Positions 34,576-41,653 of a DNA stretch of 41,653 bases are shown here, one piece after another. The stretch is from contig JAMOPY010000009.1 of the NCBI GenBank assembly GCA_027064305.1, positions 1 through 41,653 on the forward strand. The letters are read 5' to 3'. The translations under genes and the position numbers were made by a program. The DNA is from Methanobacteriota archaeon. Lineage in GTDB: Archaea; JAADCQ01; Methanopyri; Methanopyrales; Methanopyraceae. A model generated the notes under the pieces. The model had not been told where the DNA came from. It made no database searches and saw nothing but the letters and a program-made list of their open reading frames with translations. Position 1 is the stretch's first letter. Each line of letters opens with the position of its first letter.

Positions 34576-35049
34576 CTACCGCTCCTCGTACAGCCAGCCC
34601 TCGTCGCACCGCTCGTACTCCACGATCGGGGGCTCCTCCCCAAACACGACCTTGATCTCCCGCTCCGCGGACTCCGGCGAGTCCGCCGCGTGCACCACGT
34701 TCCGACCGATGTCCAGCGCGAAGTCCCCCCGGATCGTGCCCGGGTCAGCCTCCACGGGATCGGTGGCCCCGATCAGGTTCCTCACCACCTTCACCGCCTC
34801 CCGGCCCTCCACGATCATCGCCACCACGGGACCGGACGTGACGTACTCCACCAGGTCGTCGAAGAACGGCTTGTCCCGGTGCTCCGCGTAGAGCTCCTCC
34901 GCCGTCTCCCGATCGAGCCGCATCATCCGCATCGCCACGATCTTCAGACCCTTCCGCTCCAGCCTCCTGATAACCTCACCGACCAGCCCGCGGACTACCC
35001 CGTCGGGCTTAATCATCACGAACTCCCGCTGCACGTCCGGCACGCACAT
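34576..35049 (-). CDS. ndk: Nucleoside diphosphate kinase
   Basis: 157 aa from the ATG at 35049; GTGs at 35043 and 35034 are alternatives and the family core starts at [20 protein letters not shown]. Balances NTP pools through a phosphohistidine. [60 protein letters not shown] and the active His in [18 protein letters not shown] are standard. It stands alone, convergent with the DHH nuclease with only a 2-bp gap. Confidence 0.95.
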   Translation of the reverse strand: MCVPDVQREFVMIKPDGVVRGLVGEVIRRLERKGLKIVAMRMMRLDRETAEELYAEHRDKPFFDDLVEYVTSGPVVAMIVEGREAVKVVRNLIGATDPVEADPGTIRGDFALDIGRNVVHAADSPESAEREIKVVFGEEPPIVEYERCDEGWLYEER

Positions 35050-35076
35050 CCCCGGCCACGCGCCCGCCCGACCGGC

Positions 35077-36240
35077 TTAATCACCTTTGCGGACTACCCG
35101 CACCACCGGCACCCCCTCCGGCACCTCACCTACCCTAACGCGCAGCCGCTCCCTCACCCGACGACCCAGCTCCCCCACGAACTCCACCCCCACCACCCGA
35201 CCCGACCGCACCCACCGCTCCAGCACCCGCGCGACCCGACCCGCGTCCACCTCCTCGCAGTACCCGCCCGAATCCCCACCGATCACCACCCCGAACCGAT
35301 CCCACCGGTCCGAGGCCACCCTCAGCGCGTACTCCACCGTCTCCTCATTCACCGCCGGATGAACGTCCACGAGCCCACCGTCCCGAGGCTCCAATCGACC
35401 CCGCACGAACCCGCGCCCCCGGGCCGCCGACACGTCCTCCCGATCCGCCAACCCGGAGAGCACGGCGACCACCGCCGCCAGCCCGAAGCAGCGGTCGTGA
35501 AAGTCGATCCCGAACGGTTCCCACCCCAGGGACAGGCCGGGGGCCCGAGCGCGTCCGGGACCCACCTCCACCCGAATCACCCCGGGCCCGCGCAGGCCGA
35601 CCCTCACCGCCTCCCGGGACTCAACAACGACCCTGGATCCCACCTCCACCGCCTCTCGGATCGTGCGAACCTTCGCCCGGACGGCCGACCTCCGACCCCC
35701 CGCGATCCGGTAGTCGTACGGAGCCCCGGTGAACACCGCCCAGTCCGCCGCCGGGGTGACCCCCAGCGAGACCTCGCAGACGTAGGGCGGGCGGCAGTCC
35801 CTCACCACCTCCAGCACCCGGGCGGGCGTGACCGACGGCCGACCCACGGGCGACTCGTCCGTCGTCGACACGGCCGGATCGTGGCCCGCCTCCTCCAGGA
35901 TCCGGGCCAGGTACGTGGCGGTCGTGGTCTTCCCTCTCACCCCGGTCACCTCGAACAGCGGGCCCTCCTTGAGCCCGCCCGCCAGGGCCCCGGACAGCGC
36001 GTGGTGAGTGACCCTCGGGCCGCGCACGGGCCCGTAGTCGACGCCGCAGTGCACGGGCACGGCTACGAGATCGTACGACCCGAAGGCGCGCCGGACCACC
36101 GGGTACCCCCGCGGTTCCCGGAACGTGCCGTACACGTCGACGAGCACGACGTCCAGGCCCAGCTCGTGCAGGAAGTCGCTCAGTACCACCCCTCCGTGGG
36201 TGGCGTCGACGACACAGGCTCGAGCCTCCGGAGCACCCAC
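35077..36240 (-). CDS. cfbE: Coenzyme F430 synthetase (Mur ligase family)
   Basis: 387 aa from the GTG at 36240, preceded by GGGAGGA. CfbE performs the last ATP-dependent ring closure in making F430, the nickel cofactor of methyl-coenzyme M reductase. The N-terminus ACVVDATHGGVVLSDFLHEL, then VDVYGTF and YDLVAVPVHCGVDY, matches the family's DxxHGG opening. The Mur-type ATP site is FEVTGVRGKTTTATYLARIL. SVTPARVLEVVRD, CEVSLGVTPAADWAVFTG and YDYRIAGGRRSAVRAKV follow. Its 5' end overlaps the upstream ATP-grasp gene by 61 nt. Other cfb genes are not here. Confidence 0.85.
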   Translation of the reverse strand: MGAPEARACVVDATHGGVVLSDFLHELGLDVVLVDVYGTFREPRGYPVVRRAFGSYDLVAVPVHCGVDYGPVRGPRVTHHALSGALAGGLKEGPLFEVTGVRGKTTTATYLARILEEAGHDPAVSTTDESPVGRPSVTPARVLEVVRDCRPPYVCEVSLGVTPAADWAVFTGAPYDYRIAGGRRSAVRAKVRTIREAVEVGSRVVVESREAVRVGLRGPGVIRVEVGPGRARAPGLSLGWEPFGIDFHDRCFGLAAVVAVLSGLADREDVSAARGRGFVRGRLEPRDGGLVDVHPAVNEETVEYALRVASDRWDRFGVVIGGDSGGYCEEVDAGRVARVLERWVRSGRVVGVEFVGELGRRVRERLRVRVGEVPEGVPVVRVVRKGD

Positions 36241-37298
36241 CGCTCCTCCCGCTCGGTCAGCCGCAAGGCGGCGGAGGGCGTCGAGGAGCAGGCGACCACC
36301 GTGCAAACGGGCTCACCTCCCGGCACGATCGTGCCCGGTCGGACCCGATCCCGGGCCCGGGAGAGACGGCCCGCGCGGACGGTCCCGGGGGCGTAAACGA
36401 CCCGCTTGCAGGCCCATCCCCGCACCCGCACCCGCTTCAGGCGCAGCTCGCCCCGGCAGGCGGAGGAGTGGACGGTCATCGGGTTGACGTCGGCGACCCG
36501 GGCGAGGCACTCGGTGGCGGCCGTGGGACGGGGGTTCACCTCCACGAGGTAGAACGTGTCGCCCTCCAGGACCCCGTCCACCCCGTTCAGCCCCACCAGG
36601 CCCAGCTCCTCGGTGACCACCCGGCAGACCCGCTCTAGCTGCCGGCGCACCCTCGGGACGAGGTGAAACGGGGAGGGCACGAGGTTCCCCCGGTAGGCGT
36701 AGCCGTCACCGTCCAGATCCACCAGCTGGTCGTTGACGGAGAGGAGGACCGCGTCGGAGCCGTCGGACAGGAACAGGGCGCTCACGTGACGACCCTTGAG
36801 CAGCCGCTGGAAGATCACCCCGGGCCGGGGCTCGGCCCGCTCCCGCTCCACCCGACGGACGCCCACGCCTCCGGCCCCGCTCACCGGCTTCTCCACGATC
36901 ACCCGGCCCGGGACCTCGCCCGGGTCGCGGGAGGTCTCGGGCATTGGAACGAGGTCCGAGAGCCGCCGGTAGAGCTCCCACTTATCGCCGGCCCGACGCA
37001 CGACCCCGGGCGGGTTCCCCAGGAACTCGGCTCCCAGCCGCCTGGCCACCCGGTGCGCGGGTTCGACGGCGAACTCGGACGTGGGGACGATCGAGTCCGG
37101 CTCCAGCTCCCTCAGCCGCTCCTCCAGCCAGCCCGAGGGGGGCGTCCGGAACGGGGGCAGGACGCGACCGGGGCCCTCCCGAACGTACGGGACCACCCTC
37201 CCGGGCTGATCCTCCGGGTCGTAGAACTGCACCGAGCACGCGGGTCCGCCCGGATAAAGCTCGCAGAACTGCCGGTTGACCACCCCTACGAAGGCCAC
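36180..37298 (-). CDS. ATP-grasp ligase of unknown substrate (COG2232-like)
   Basis: 372 aa from the GTG at 37298, one base after the zinc-ribbon gene's stop. N-terminal Rossmann-like part (VAFVGVVNRQFCELYPGGPA), then the ATP-grasp: GDKWELYRRLSDLVPMPETS, VIVEKPVSGAGGVGVRRV, GVIFQRLLKGRHVSALFLSD, VGLNGVDGVLEGDTFYLVEV and VNPRPTAATE with metal-binding Glu and Asn. After that come a carboxylate-amine ligase tail and GEPVCTVVACSS. It resembles an archaeal carboligase-like group of unproven function. The methanofuran ligase MfnD is also ATP-grasp, but the match here is not to it as far as I can judge. The 61-nt overlap with cfbE hints at a shared process. Confidence 0.78.
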   Translation of the reverse strand: MAFVGVVNRQFCELYPGGPACSVQFYDPEDQPGRVVPYVREGPGRVLPPFRTPPSGWLEERLRELEPDSIVPTSEFAVEPAHRVARRLGAEFLGNPPGVVRRAGDKWELYRRLSDLVPMPETSRDPGEVPGRVIVEKPVSGAGGVGVRRVERERAEPRPGVIFQRLLKGRHVSALFLSDGSDAVLLSVNDQLVDLDGDGYAYRGNLVPSPFHLVPRVRRQLERVCRVVTEELGLVGLNGVDGVLEGDTFYLVEVNPRPTAATECLARVADVNPMTVHSSACRGELRLKRVRVRGWACKRVVYAPGTVRAGRLSRARDRVRPGTIVPGGEPVCTVVACSSTPSAALRLTEREERWVLRRLEPVSSTPPTEGWY

Positions 37299-37299
37299 C

Positions 37300-37848
37300 T
37301 TACAGGAGTCGGAGGAGCTTGAGCGCCCGCTCGGCAACCTTCAGGTCCCTCAGGGCCTCCTCCGGATCCTCGGTACTGACGGCCCGGTCCAGCCACGTTC
37401 GAACCACGGACAGGACGACCTCCCGAAGCTCCTCCTCCGACTCGACCGGTCGCGCCTGGGGCTCACCCTCCTCGACGACGGCCTCCTCCCCTTCCTCCCC
37501 CTCGTCCTCACCCTCCTCGGCCTCCTCACCCTCGCCCTCTTCCGACTCCTCGGTTTCCTCTTCCTCCTCCGACGTCTCCTCGACCTCCTCCGCCTCCTCC
37601 GGCCCGGACCCGGGCTCCGGACCCTCGACCGACCCCGACTCGGCCTCCTCCCGCCGGCCACGCTCGACCATCGTGAGCTTACCCTTGACCACCTCGAACT
37701 TGGCCCCGCAGACGGGGCACACGACCCGCTTGGTCTTGGGGTGCTGGAAGAGCGGCGCCTTGCAGTCCGGGCAGTGGATGCCGAGCATCTTGTACCCGGC
37801 GAGCAGCTTCTCGGCCATCCGGTTCAGGTCGGTCCGGCGGATGCTCAT
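37300..37848 (-). CDS. Zinc-ribbon protein, Sjogren autoantigen 1-like (UPF0148)
   Basis: 182 aa. RMAEKLLAGYKMLGIHCPDC with PLFQHPKTKRVVCPVCGAKF forms a four-Cys zinc ribbon (CPDC...CPVC) typical of the UPF0148/SSSCA1 family. A very acidic middle (~70-130, runs of Glu) follows, then a helical C-terminus LREVVLSVVRTWLDRAVSTE. The human homologue is an autoantigen linked to chromosome segregation; the archaeal role is unknown. The acidic insert makes it longer than many relatives. It is the second gene of the minus-strand run, 17 nt after the HTH gene. Confidence 0.85.
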   Translation of the reverse strand: MSIRRTDLNRMAEKLLAGYKMLGIHCPDCKAPLFQHPKTKRVVCPVCGAKFEVVKGKLTMVERGRREEAESGSVEGPEPGSGPEEAEEVEETSEEEEETEESEEGEGEEAEEGEDEGEEGEEAVVEEGEPQARPVESEEELREVVLSVVRTWLDRAVSTEDPEEALRDLKVAERALKLLRLL

Positions 37849-37865
37849 CCCGGTCCGCTCTCCCC

Positions 37866-38351
37866 CTATGGGGCGAGCGCGGCGTACGGCGTTCGCATGA
37901 TGAACATGGGAACCCGGTCTCCCACCTCCTCCTCGATGATCTCTCTAACCTTATCCTCATCCTCCGTGATGATAAATAGGACGGACTGCTCCTCTCCCGT
38001 GTACCCACCCCGGCCCGTCATCTCCGTTACTCCTTCCCCTTCCTGAATCAATCGGTTAATCACATCCTCCGACTTATCCACCGGAACTATGGCGATAACC
38101 AGCGCCGGACCTAAGCTAACTTCAAGCCTTCCCACGATCCTTGCTATCTCGAAGTCGTTGTCGACCTTCATCTTCATCCTAGCCTGCTCTAAGTGGTTCC
38201 TAACCCCGGAAACCGTAATGCCAAGTTCCTCCGCGATCTCCCGGTACGACATCCCCTCGGATCGCATTACGGAAACCGTGGCTTGCCGTTCCGTAAGCCC
38301 GTACACGTCCATCAGCACCTCGACGACTTCCCGGTTAATCTTCGATTTCAC
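37866..38351 (-). CDS. HTH regulator with C-terminal small sensor-like domain (Tfx-like)
   Basis: 161 aa, GTG start. Residues ~15-62 are a sigma-70 region 4/LuxR-like HTH: YGLTERQATVSVMRSEGMSY then REIAEELGITVSGVRNHLEQ. Residues ~78-158 form an alpha-beta domain (ALVIAIVPVDKSEDVINRLI, GRGGYTGEEQSVLFIITEDE) that recalls DUF2179/P-II-like ligand-binding folds. Methanogen Tfx proteins pair a similar HTH with a C-terminal domain, but I cannot confirm membership. The gene is less GC-rich than its neighbours and shares an AT-rich promoter region, with an inverted repeat, with the UPF0147 gene. Confidence 0.75.
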   Translation of the reverse strand: MKSKINREVVEVLMDVYGLTERQATVSVMRSEGMSYREIAEELGITVSGVRNHLEQARMKMKVDNDFEIARIVGRLEVSLGPALVIAIVPVDKSEDVINRLIQEGEGVTEMTGRGGYTGEEQSVLFIITEDEDKVREIIEEEVGDRVPMFIMRTPYAALAP

Positions 38352-38373
38352 GCCGGAGGGCCCCCGGGGCCGT

Positions 38374-38388
38374 AACTTCCAAAAAGTT
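38374..38388. promoter_or_regulatory. Inverted repeat in AT-rich divergent promoter
   Basis: AACTT and AAGTT arms with a 5-nt spacer, inside the only AT-rich part of the 82 bp between the HTH regulator (-) and UPF0147 (+). Followed by a T-run (38387-38392). A candidate autoregulatory operator or simply the TATA region. Confidence 0.4.
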
Positions 38389-38433
38389 TTTTCAAGGTTA
38401 CCTGGGGCGGCGACCCAGGAGGGGGGTGGCGAC

Positions 38434-38703
38434 TTGTCGGACTACGAGGAGAAGTTCGAGCAGTGCTGCACGCTCCTTGAGGAGCGAATTGTTCAGGATG
38501 ACCAGGTGCCCAGGAACGTGCGCCGGGCGGCCAAGCAGGCGATCAAGGCGCTGAAGGAGGAGGGGCAGTCGCCCGGGGTGAGGGCCAGCACGGCCATCTC
38601 CACGCTGGAGGAGGTGGTCAACGACCAGAACACCCCGGAGTACGTGCGGCCCGTGCTGCTGCAGGTGATCGCCACGCTGGAGCAGGTTAAGGACGAAGTC
38701 TGA
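38434..38703 (+). CDS. UPF0147 family small helical protein
   Basis: 89 aa from the TTG at 38434, preceded by GGAGGGGGGTGG. All-helical: CCTLLEERIVQDDQVPRNVR, RAAKQAIKALKEEGQSPGVR, ASTAISTLEEVVNDQNTPEY, VRPVLLQVIATLEQVKDEV. The family is widespread in archaea and of unknown function. Its 3' end overlaps the convergent aldolase gene by 17 bp. Confidence 0.9.
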   Translation: MSDYEEKFEQCCTLLEERIVQDDQVPRNVRRAAKQAIKALKEEGQSPGVRASTAISTLEEVVNDQNTPEYVRPVLLQVIATLEQVKDEV

Positions 38704-39259
38704 CGGACAGCCGCGCCGCCTCCTCCAACGCCTCGGCGAGGGAGAGCGCCTCCATCGGGTTCTCCCCCACCACCAGGCCCCCGTGCCGCTCCAGCACGGC
38801 CGCCATCGGCTTCCTGGCCACCCGTCCCACCGCCCTGGCCAGCTCCTCGCTCCCTGGAGGGTGGTACTCGATCCACTCGACCGACCCCACGCTCCTTCTC
38901 AGGCCCTCCGTCACCCTGACCTTCCGGAGCGCGTGGGCCGCCTCCGTGACCCACGGGGAGTGAAAGTGGAGTACCACCCCATCACCCACCTTCTCGTACA
39001 CGGACAGGTGCATGGGTAGCTCCGAGGTGGGCTCACGCGTCCCCACCAGCCGCTCCCCGGACCCGGCGTCGACCACCGTGACGTGGCGCGGCCTCACGTC
39101 CGCCAGCCGGAACCCGGAGGGGGAGACGGCCACCCGGCCCTCCCGGCACGCGCTGACGTTGCCCGAGCCCCCGGCGGTGAGACCCCGTCGGTGCAGCTCG
39201 AGGCACAGGCGGGCCACCGTCCTCCTCAGCCCCGCCAGGGACCCCTCGGGCACCCTCAT
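38687..39259 (-). CDS. Class II aldolase, L-fuculose-1-phosphate aldolase-like
   Basis: 190 aa, ATG start overlapping the upstream membrane-protein stop (ATGA). Zinc-dependent aldolase/adducin fold: LCLELHRRGLTAGGSGNVSA, VAVSPSGFRLADVRPRHVTV, PTSELPMHLSVYEKVGD with the acidic catalytic residue, the zinc His pair in VLHFHSPWVTEAA, and the third His in VLERHGGLVVGENPMEALSL. In methanogens the homologue is proposed to make lactaldehyde from fuculose-1-phosphate for coenzyme F420. A sugar-salvage or methylthioribulose role cannot be excluded. Confidence 0.85.
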   Translation of the reverse strand: MRVPEGSLAGLRRTVARLCLELHRRGLTAGGSGNVSACREGRVAVSPSGFRLADVRPRHVTVVDAGSGERLVGTREPTSELPMHLSVYEKVGDGVVLHFHSPWVTEAAHALRKVRVTEGLRRSVGSVEWIEYHPPGSEELARAVGRVARKPMAAVLERHGGLVVGENPMEALSLAEALEEAARLSVRLRP

Positions 39260-39870
39260 GACTTACGCTCCACCTTCTTGAGCCGTATCGAGTTCGGGTC
39301 GACGATCAGGTCGCCGCTCTGATCGAAGACCCCGGAGGCCTCCGCCTCGATGTAGTACGGGGTGGAGTAGATCACGATCGTCTCCCCCTTCGTCTTCACC
39401 CGTTCCACGTACCCCACCGCCTTGATCAGCACGTGGGCCCGCCGTCCGGGCTCCGGCCGGGTGTCGGCGTAGGCTCTAAGGCGACCCCCGGCGATCTCAT
39501 CGACGTGCGTGAGCCGGGTCAGCCGGTCGCACACGTCGTGGGCGTTGGCGATGTTCACCCGGTACCGGAACTCCACCTTCCGCTTCACCCGCTCCTTGAA
39601 CTGACTCGCCTTGTACCCGGTGTACTCCAGCAGGGTCTTCACGCCGCTGCTGAAGCTCGTCATGAACTGGACGTAGGCCATCGCGAGGTCGTGGGCCAGC
39701 GCGTCGTAGTCGCCACGGGCCAGGTCGGCGGTCGCGCGGAAGATCAGCCGGACGTCCACCGGCGACTTGCCGGACAGCGATATGGCGAACAGGAACCCGG
39801 AGACGGAGGACACCGAGAACACGATCACGGCCGCGAGGATCCTGGCCGCGATCGCGGTCGCTCGGGCCAC
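39256..39870 (-). CDS. Membrane-anchored protein of unknown function
   Basis: 204 aa from the GTG at 39870. One N-terminal membrane helix (AAVIVFSVSSVSGFLFAISL). Then helical RATADLARGDYDALAHDLAM and AYVQFMTSFSSGVKTLLEYT, a beta-rich part (VEFRYRVNIANAHDVCDRLT), and a last half of strands such as AHVLIKAVGYVERVKTKGET and IVIYSTPYYIEAEASGVFDQ. I do not recognise it. The domain after the helix is probably outside the cell. It is co-transcribed with the aldolase, which may be chance. Its start is 19 bp from that of the DNA polymerase gene on the other strand. Confidence 0.65.
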   Translation of the reverse strand: MARATAIAARILAAVIVFSVSSVSGFLFAISLSGKSPVDVRLIFRATADLARGDYDALAHDLAMAYVQFMTSFSSGVKTLLEYTGYKASQFKERVKRKVEFRYRVNIANAHDVCDRLTRLTHVDEIAGGRLRAYADTRPEPGRRAHVLIKAVGYVERVKTKGETIVIYSTPYYIEAEASGVFDQSGDLIVDPNSIRLKKVERKS

Positions 39871-39889
39871 GGTGCCCGTCCCCCGTGGG

Positions 39890-41494
39890 GTGAGGACCGT
39901 GGAGGAAGAGCGGTTGAGGATCGTGCGTGAGGTGGCGGAGCGGCATCGGGTGCTGCTGGACCCGGAGGCGGTGGAGCGGCTCGTCTCCTCGGAGGAGGAG
40001 CCGGAGGCGCTGGAGCGAGCGGATGAAATAGATTTGCCCGTGCTCACCGGCGAGCTCGTCTCCGGGGAGCTGGATCCGGAGTTCCTTGAGGGGATCGACG
40101 GGAGCGTCTACGAGGTCCTGGAGCGGGGTGAGGGGGAGGGAGGCGAGTCTGAGGAATCCACCGAGGTCGTGGTGGAGCACCGCTCGGAGACGCCCCCGGC
40201 GGCCGAGGTGGACGCGGAGGTGGAGATCGTTCAGGAGGCGCAGAGGGTGGACGCGGAGGGTAACGTGGAGGGTTTCGTGCAGCACTTTCGGGACCGGTTG
40301 GAGAAGCTGAAGCCCAAGGTGCGCCGCCTGTTCGACGGCGAGTGGGTGGACTCGCTGCGGGAGCTGGCGGCGAGGGCGCGGGAGGAGGCGGGCGTGTACT
40401 GCTTCGCCGGTCTGGTGACGAACGTGAGGGAGTCGGAGCGGGCCCAGGTGCTGATCCTGGAGGACGGAACGGGCGAGGTGCGCGTCGTGGTCCCCAAATC
40501 CAAGGCGCCCCGGGCGTTCGAGAAGGTGAAGCGGGAGGTGGCCCCGGGCGTGGTTCTCGGCGTGAAGGCGTTCGTCAAGGTGCAGCGTGGGACCACGGCG
40601 TTCGTGGGGGATCGGTACGGGGAGATCCTACTGCCGGGGGAGGGCGCCAGGAAGACCCGGAAGGCGCGGATCGAGGACGACGTCCGGGTGGTGTTCATCG
40701 GCGACGTGCACGTGGGCTCGAAGCGGTTTCGGGAGGATCTGTTCAAGAGGTTCATTGAGTGGTTGAACGATCCCAGCGATCCGGTCGCGGGTAAGGTGAA
40801 GTACGTGATGATCACGGGCGATATCGTGGACGGTATCGGGATCTACCCGGGGCAGCGCGAGGAGCTGGAGATCCTCGACATCGACCGGCAGTACGAGCGG
40901 TTCGCGCGGTACCTGGAGGAGTTCCCCGACTGGGTGGAGGTGGTGATCATCCCGGGCAACCACGACGCGATCCGGCAGGCGTTACCGCAGCCCAGCCTGC
41001 GCTCGTCGGACCCGGCGCAACCGCTGACCGAGCTGGACGGGGTGCACCTGCCCTCGAACCCGGCCCTGGTGCGGCTGCACGGGGAGCTGGAGGTCCTGAT
41101 GTTCCACGGGCAGTCGCTGGACGACATCATCCTGAGCCGACCGGACGCGGAGCACGATCCGAACGGCGTCCGGACGGCGGCGGAGGCCTGCCTGAGGGCG
41201 CGGCACCTGGTGCCCATGTACGGGGAGTCCGTGCCCATCGCGCCGCTCCCGGAGGATTACCTGGTCATCAACCGGCTGCCGCACGTGTTCGCCGTGGGGC
41301 ACACGCACATCAGGGCCCTGCACCACTGGCGGGGCTGCGACGTGATCTCCACGGCCACCTTCCAGGAGCAGACGGACTTCCAGCGGAAGGTGGGAATCGA
41401 GCCCACCGTGGGAAGGGTTATAGTCTACGACCCCACCCACGGAGGCCGGGACCCCGGTCGAAGGATGACCGTGATCAACCTGAAGGAGGCGTAG
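39890..41494 (+). CDS. polB: DNA polymerase D small subunit (DP1)
   Basis: 534 aa from the GTG at 39890 (GTG 39899 also possible). DP1 is the 3'-5' proofreading exonuclease subunit of the euryarchaeal replicative polymerase D. Residues ~1-150 are helical, acidic and variable; ~160-270 an OB fold (GLVTNVRESERAQVLILEDG); then the calcineurin-like phosphoesterase: VFIGDVHVGSKRF, MITGDIVDGIGIYPGQ, IIPGNHDAIRQALPQPS, LMFHGQSLDDII and FAVGHTHIRALHHWRG. All metal ligands appear present, so it should be active. The large subunit is not in the window. The frame's extension to 39767 overlaps the divergent gene and is discarded. Confidence 0.95.
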   Translation: MRTVEEERLRIVREVAERHRVLLDPEAVERLVSSEEEPEALERADEIDLPVLTGELVSGELDPEFLEGIDGSVYEVLERGEGEGGESEESTEVVVEHRSETPPAAEVDAEVEIVQEAQRVDAEGNVEGFVQHFRDRLEKLKPKVRRLFDGEWVDSLRELAARAREEAGVYCFAGLVTNVRESERAQVLILEDGTGEVRVVVPKSKAPRAFEKVKREVAPGVVLGVKAFVKVQRGTTAFVGDRYGEILLPGEGARKTRKARIEDDVRVVFIGDVHVGSKRFREDLFKRFIEWLNDPSDPVAGKVKYVMITGDIVDGIGIYPGQREELEILDIDRQYERFARYLEEFPDWVEVVIIPGNHDAIRQALPQPSLRSSDPAQPLTELDGVHLPSNPALVRLHGELEVLMFHGQSLDDIILSRPDAEHDPNGVRTAAEACLRARHLVPMYGESVPIAPLPEDYLVINRLPHVFAVGHTHIRALHHWRGCDVISTATFQEQTDFQRKVGIEPTVGRVIVYDPTHGGRDPGRRMTVINLKEA

Positions 41495-41495
41495 C

Positions 41496-41653
41496 GTGGG
41501 GCTGGTTGGGGTGGAGCATCCGAGCGTGGACCGGGCCGTGCTGGTTCCGTTCACCAAGGTGGCGGCGGGGATCCTCCGGTTCTCGGACGTGGACGTCGTC
41601 GGAGCGTGCGACTACCGGGACCATCGGGTGGGGAAGAAGACCACCGAGGTCGT
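41496..41653 (+). CDS. 5' end of an unidentified gene
   Basis: GTG start one base after the polymerase stop. The 52 visible residues begin GLVGVEHPSVDRAVLVPFTK and continue VAAGILRFSDVDVVGACDYR, then DHRVGKKTTEV. It looks like the opening strand-helix-strand of a Rossmann-type fold, where DVDVVGACDYRDHRVGK could follow a nucleotide-binding pattern. Too short to name. It is surely co-transcribed with the polymerase subunit. Confidence 0.6.
   Translation, partial: MGLVGVEHPSVDRAVLVPFTKVAAGILRFSDVDVVGACDYRDHRVGKKTTEV

Noticed and set aside
34417..36396. 659-residue plus-strand frame
   Set aside because: Antisense to ndk and cfbE; rich in His, Pro and Arg without any motif.
37966..37972. Perfect box C-like GTGATGA on the plus strand
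   Set aside because: It is inside the HTH regulator gene and no D box (CTGA) follows at 12 nt or at a suitable distance.

Overview
The window looks like a piece of a hyperthermophilic methanogen chromosome, most probably Methanopyrus kandleri or a close relative. The genes are archaeal in type: ribosomal proteins S19e, L39e, L31e, LX, S17e, L7Ae and S15/S13e, aIF6, aIF5B, prefoldin alpha, a PDCD5 homologue, SRP54/FtsY, RNase P component 4, Pth2 and the small subunit of DNA polymerase D. Methanogen cofactor genes are also present: mfnB (methanofuran), cfbE (coenzyme F430), an F420-hydrogenase-type maturation protease, and two enzymes that could feed the lactaldehyde branch of F420 synthesis. 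Base composition is very GC-rich, proteins are rich in Glu and Arg, and TTG and GTG start codons are very common. The species name is inference, because no database search could be run.

Layout. 1-3.9 kb: a partial PLD-like gene (-), then ilvE, a flippase and an HTH/Fe-S protein (+). 3.9-5.4 kb: a two-gene minus unit (membrane/exported protein, then hydrogenase maturation protease). 5.4-11.9 kb: a long plus-strand information-processing run (rnp4, CRM protein, S19e, PDCD5, L39e, L31e, aIF6, LX, pfdA, ftsY, srp54, Cys-rich protein). 12.1-15.5 kb: aroK, chorismate mutase, S17e, dapA, argD. 15.5-18.5 kb (-): secreted protein, type IA topoisomerase, 5-formyl-THF cyclo-ligase-like protein. 18.6-25.5 kb, mostly plus: mfnB, a 4-TM protein, guaB, nif3, a candidate box C/D sRNA, apgM, a DedA-like protein and purE, with one membrane protein on minus. 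25.4-29.7 kb (-): cbiC, ilvD, aldehyde dehydrogenase, L7Ae. 29.9-35.0 kb: pth2 (+), infB (-), rdgB, S15 and a DHH nuclease (+), ndk (-). 35.1-38.4 kb (-): HTH regulator, zinc-ribbon protein, ATP-grasp enzyme, cfbE. 38.4-41.7 kb: UPF0147 (+), a membrane protein plus class II aldolase (-), the polymerase D small subunit (+), and the 5' end of one more gene.

The window is extremely compact. No gene-free stretch exceeds 200 bp, many genes overlap by 1-60 bp, and convergent pairs commonly overlap at their 3' ends. It is mostly housekeeping and biosynthesis. I see no mobile element, CRISPR array, tRNA or rRNA. The most interesting signals are small: a box C/D-like element in the apgM leader, a near-identical 23-bp palindrome in two intergenic regions, hairpins in the ilvD and guaB leaders, two unusual HTH fusions (one with Fe-S clusters, one with a small sensor-like domain), and an ATP-grasp gene overlapping cfbE.
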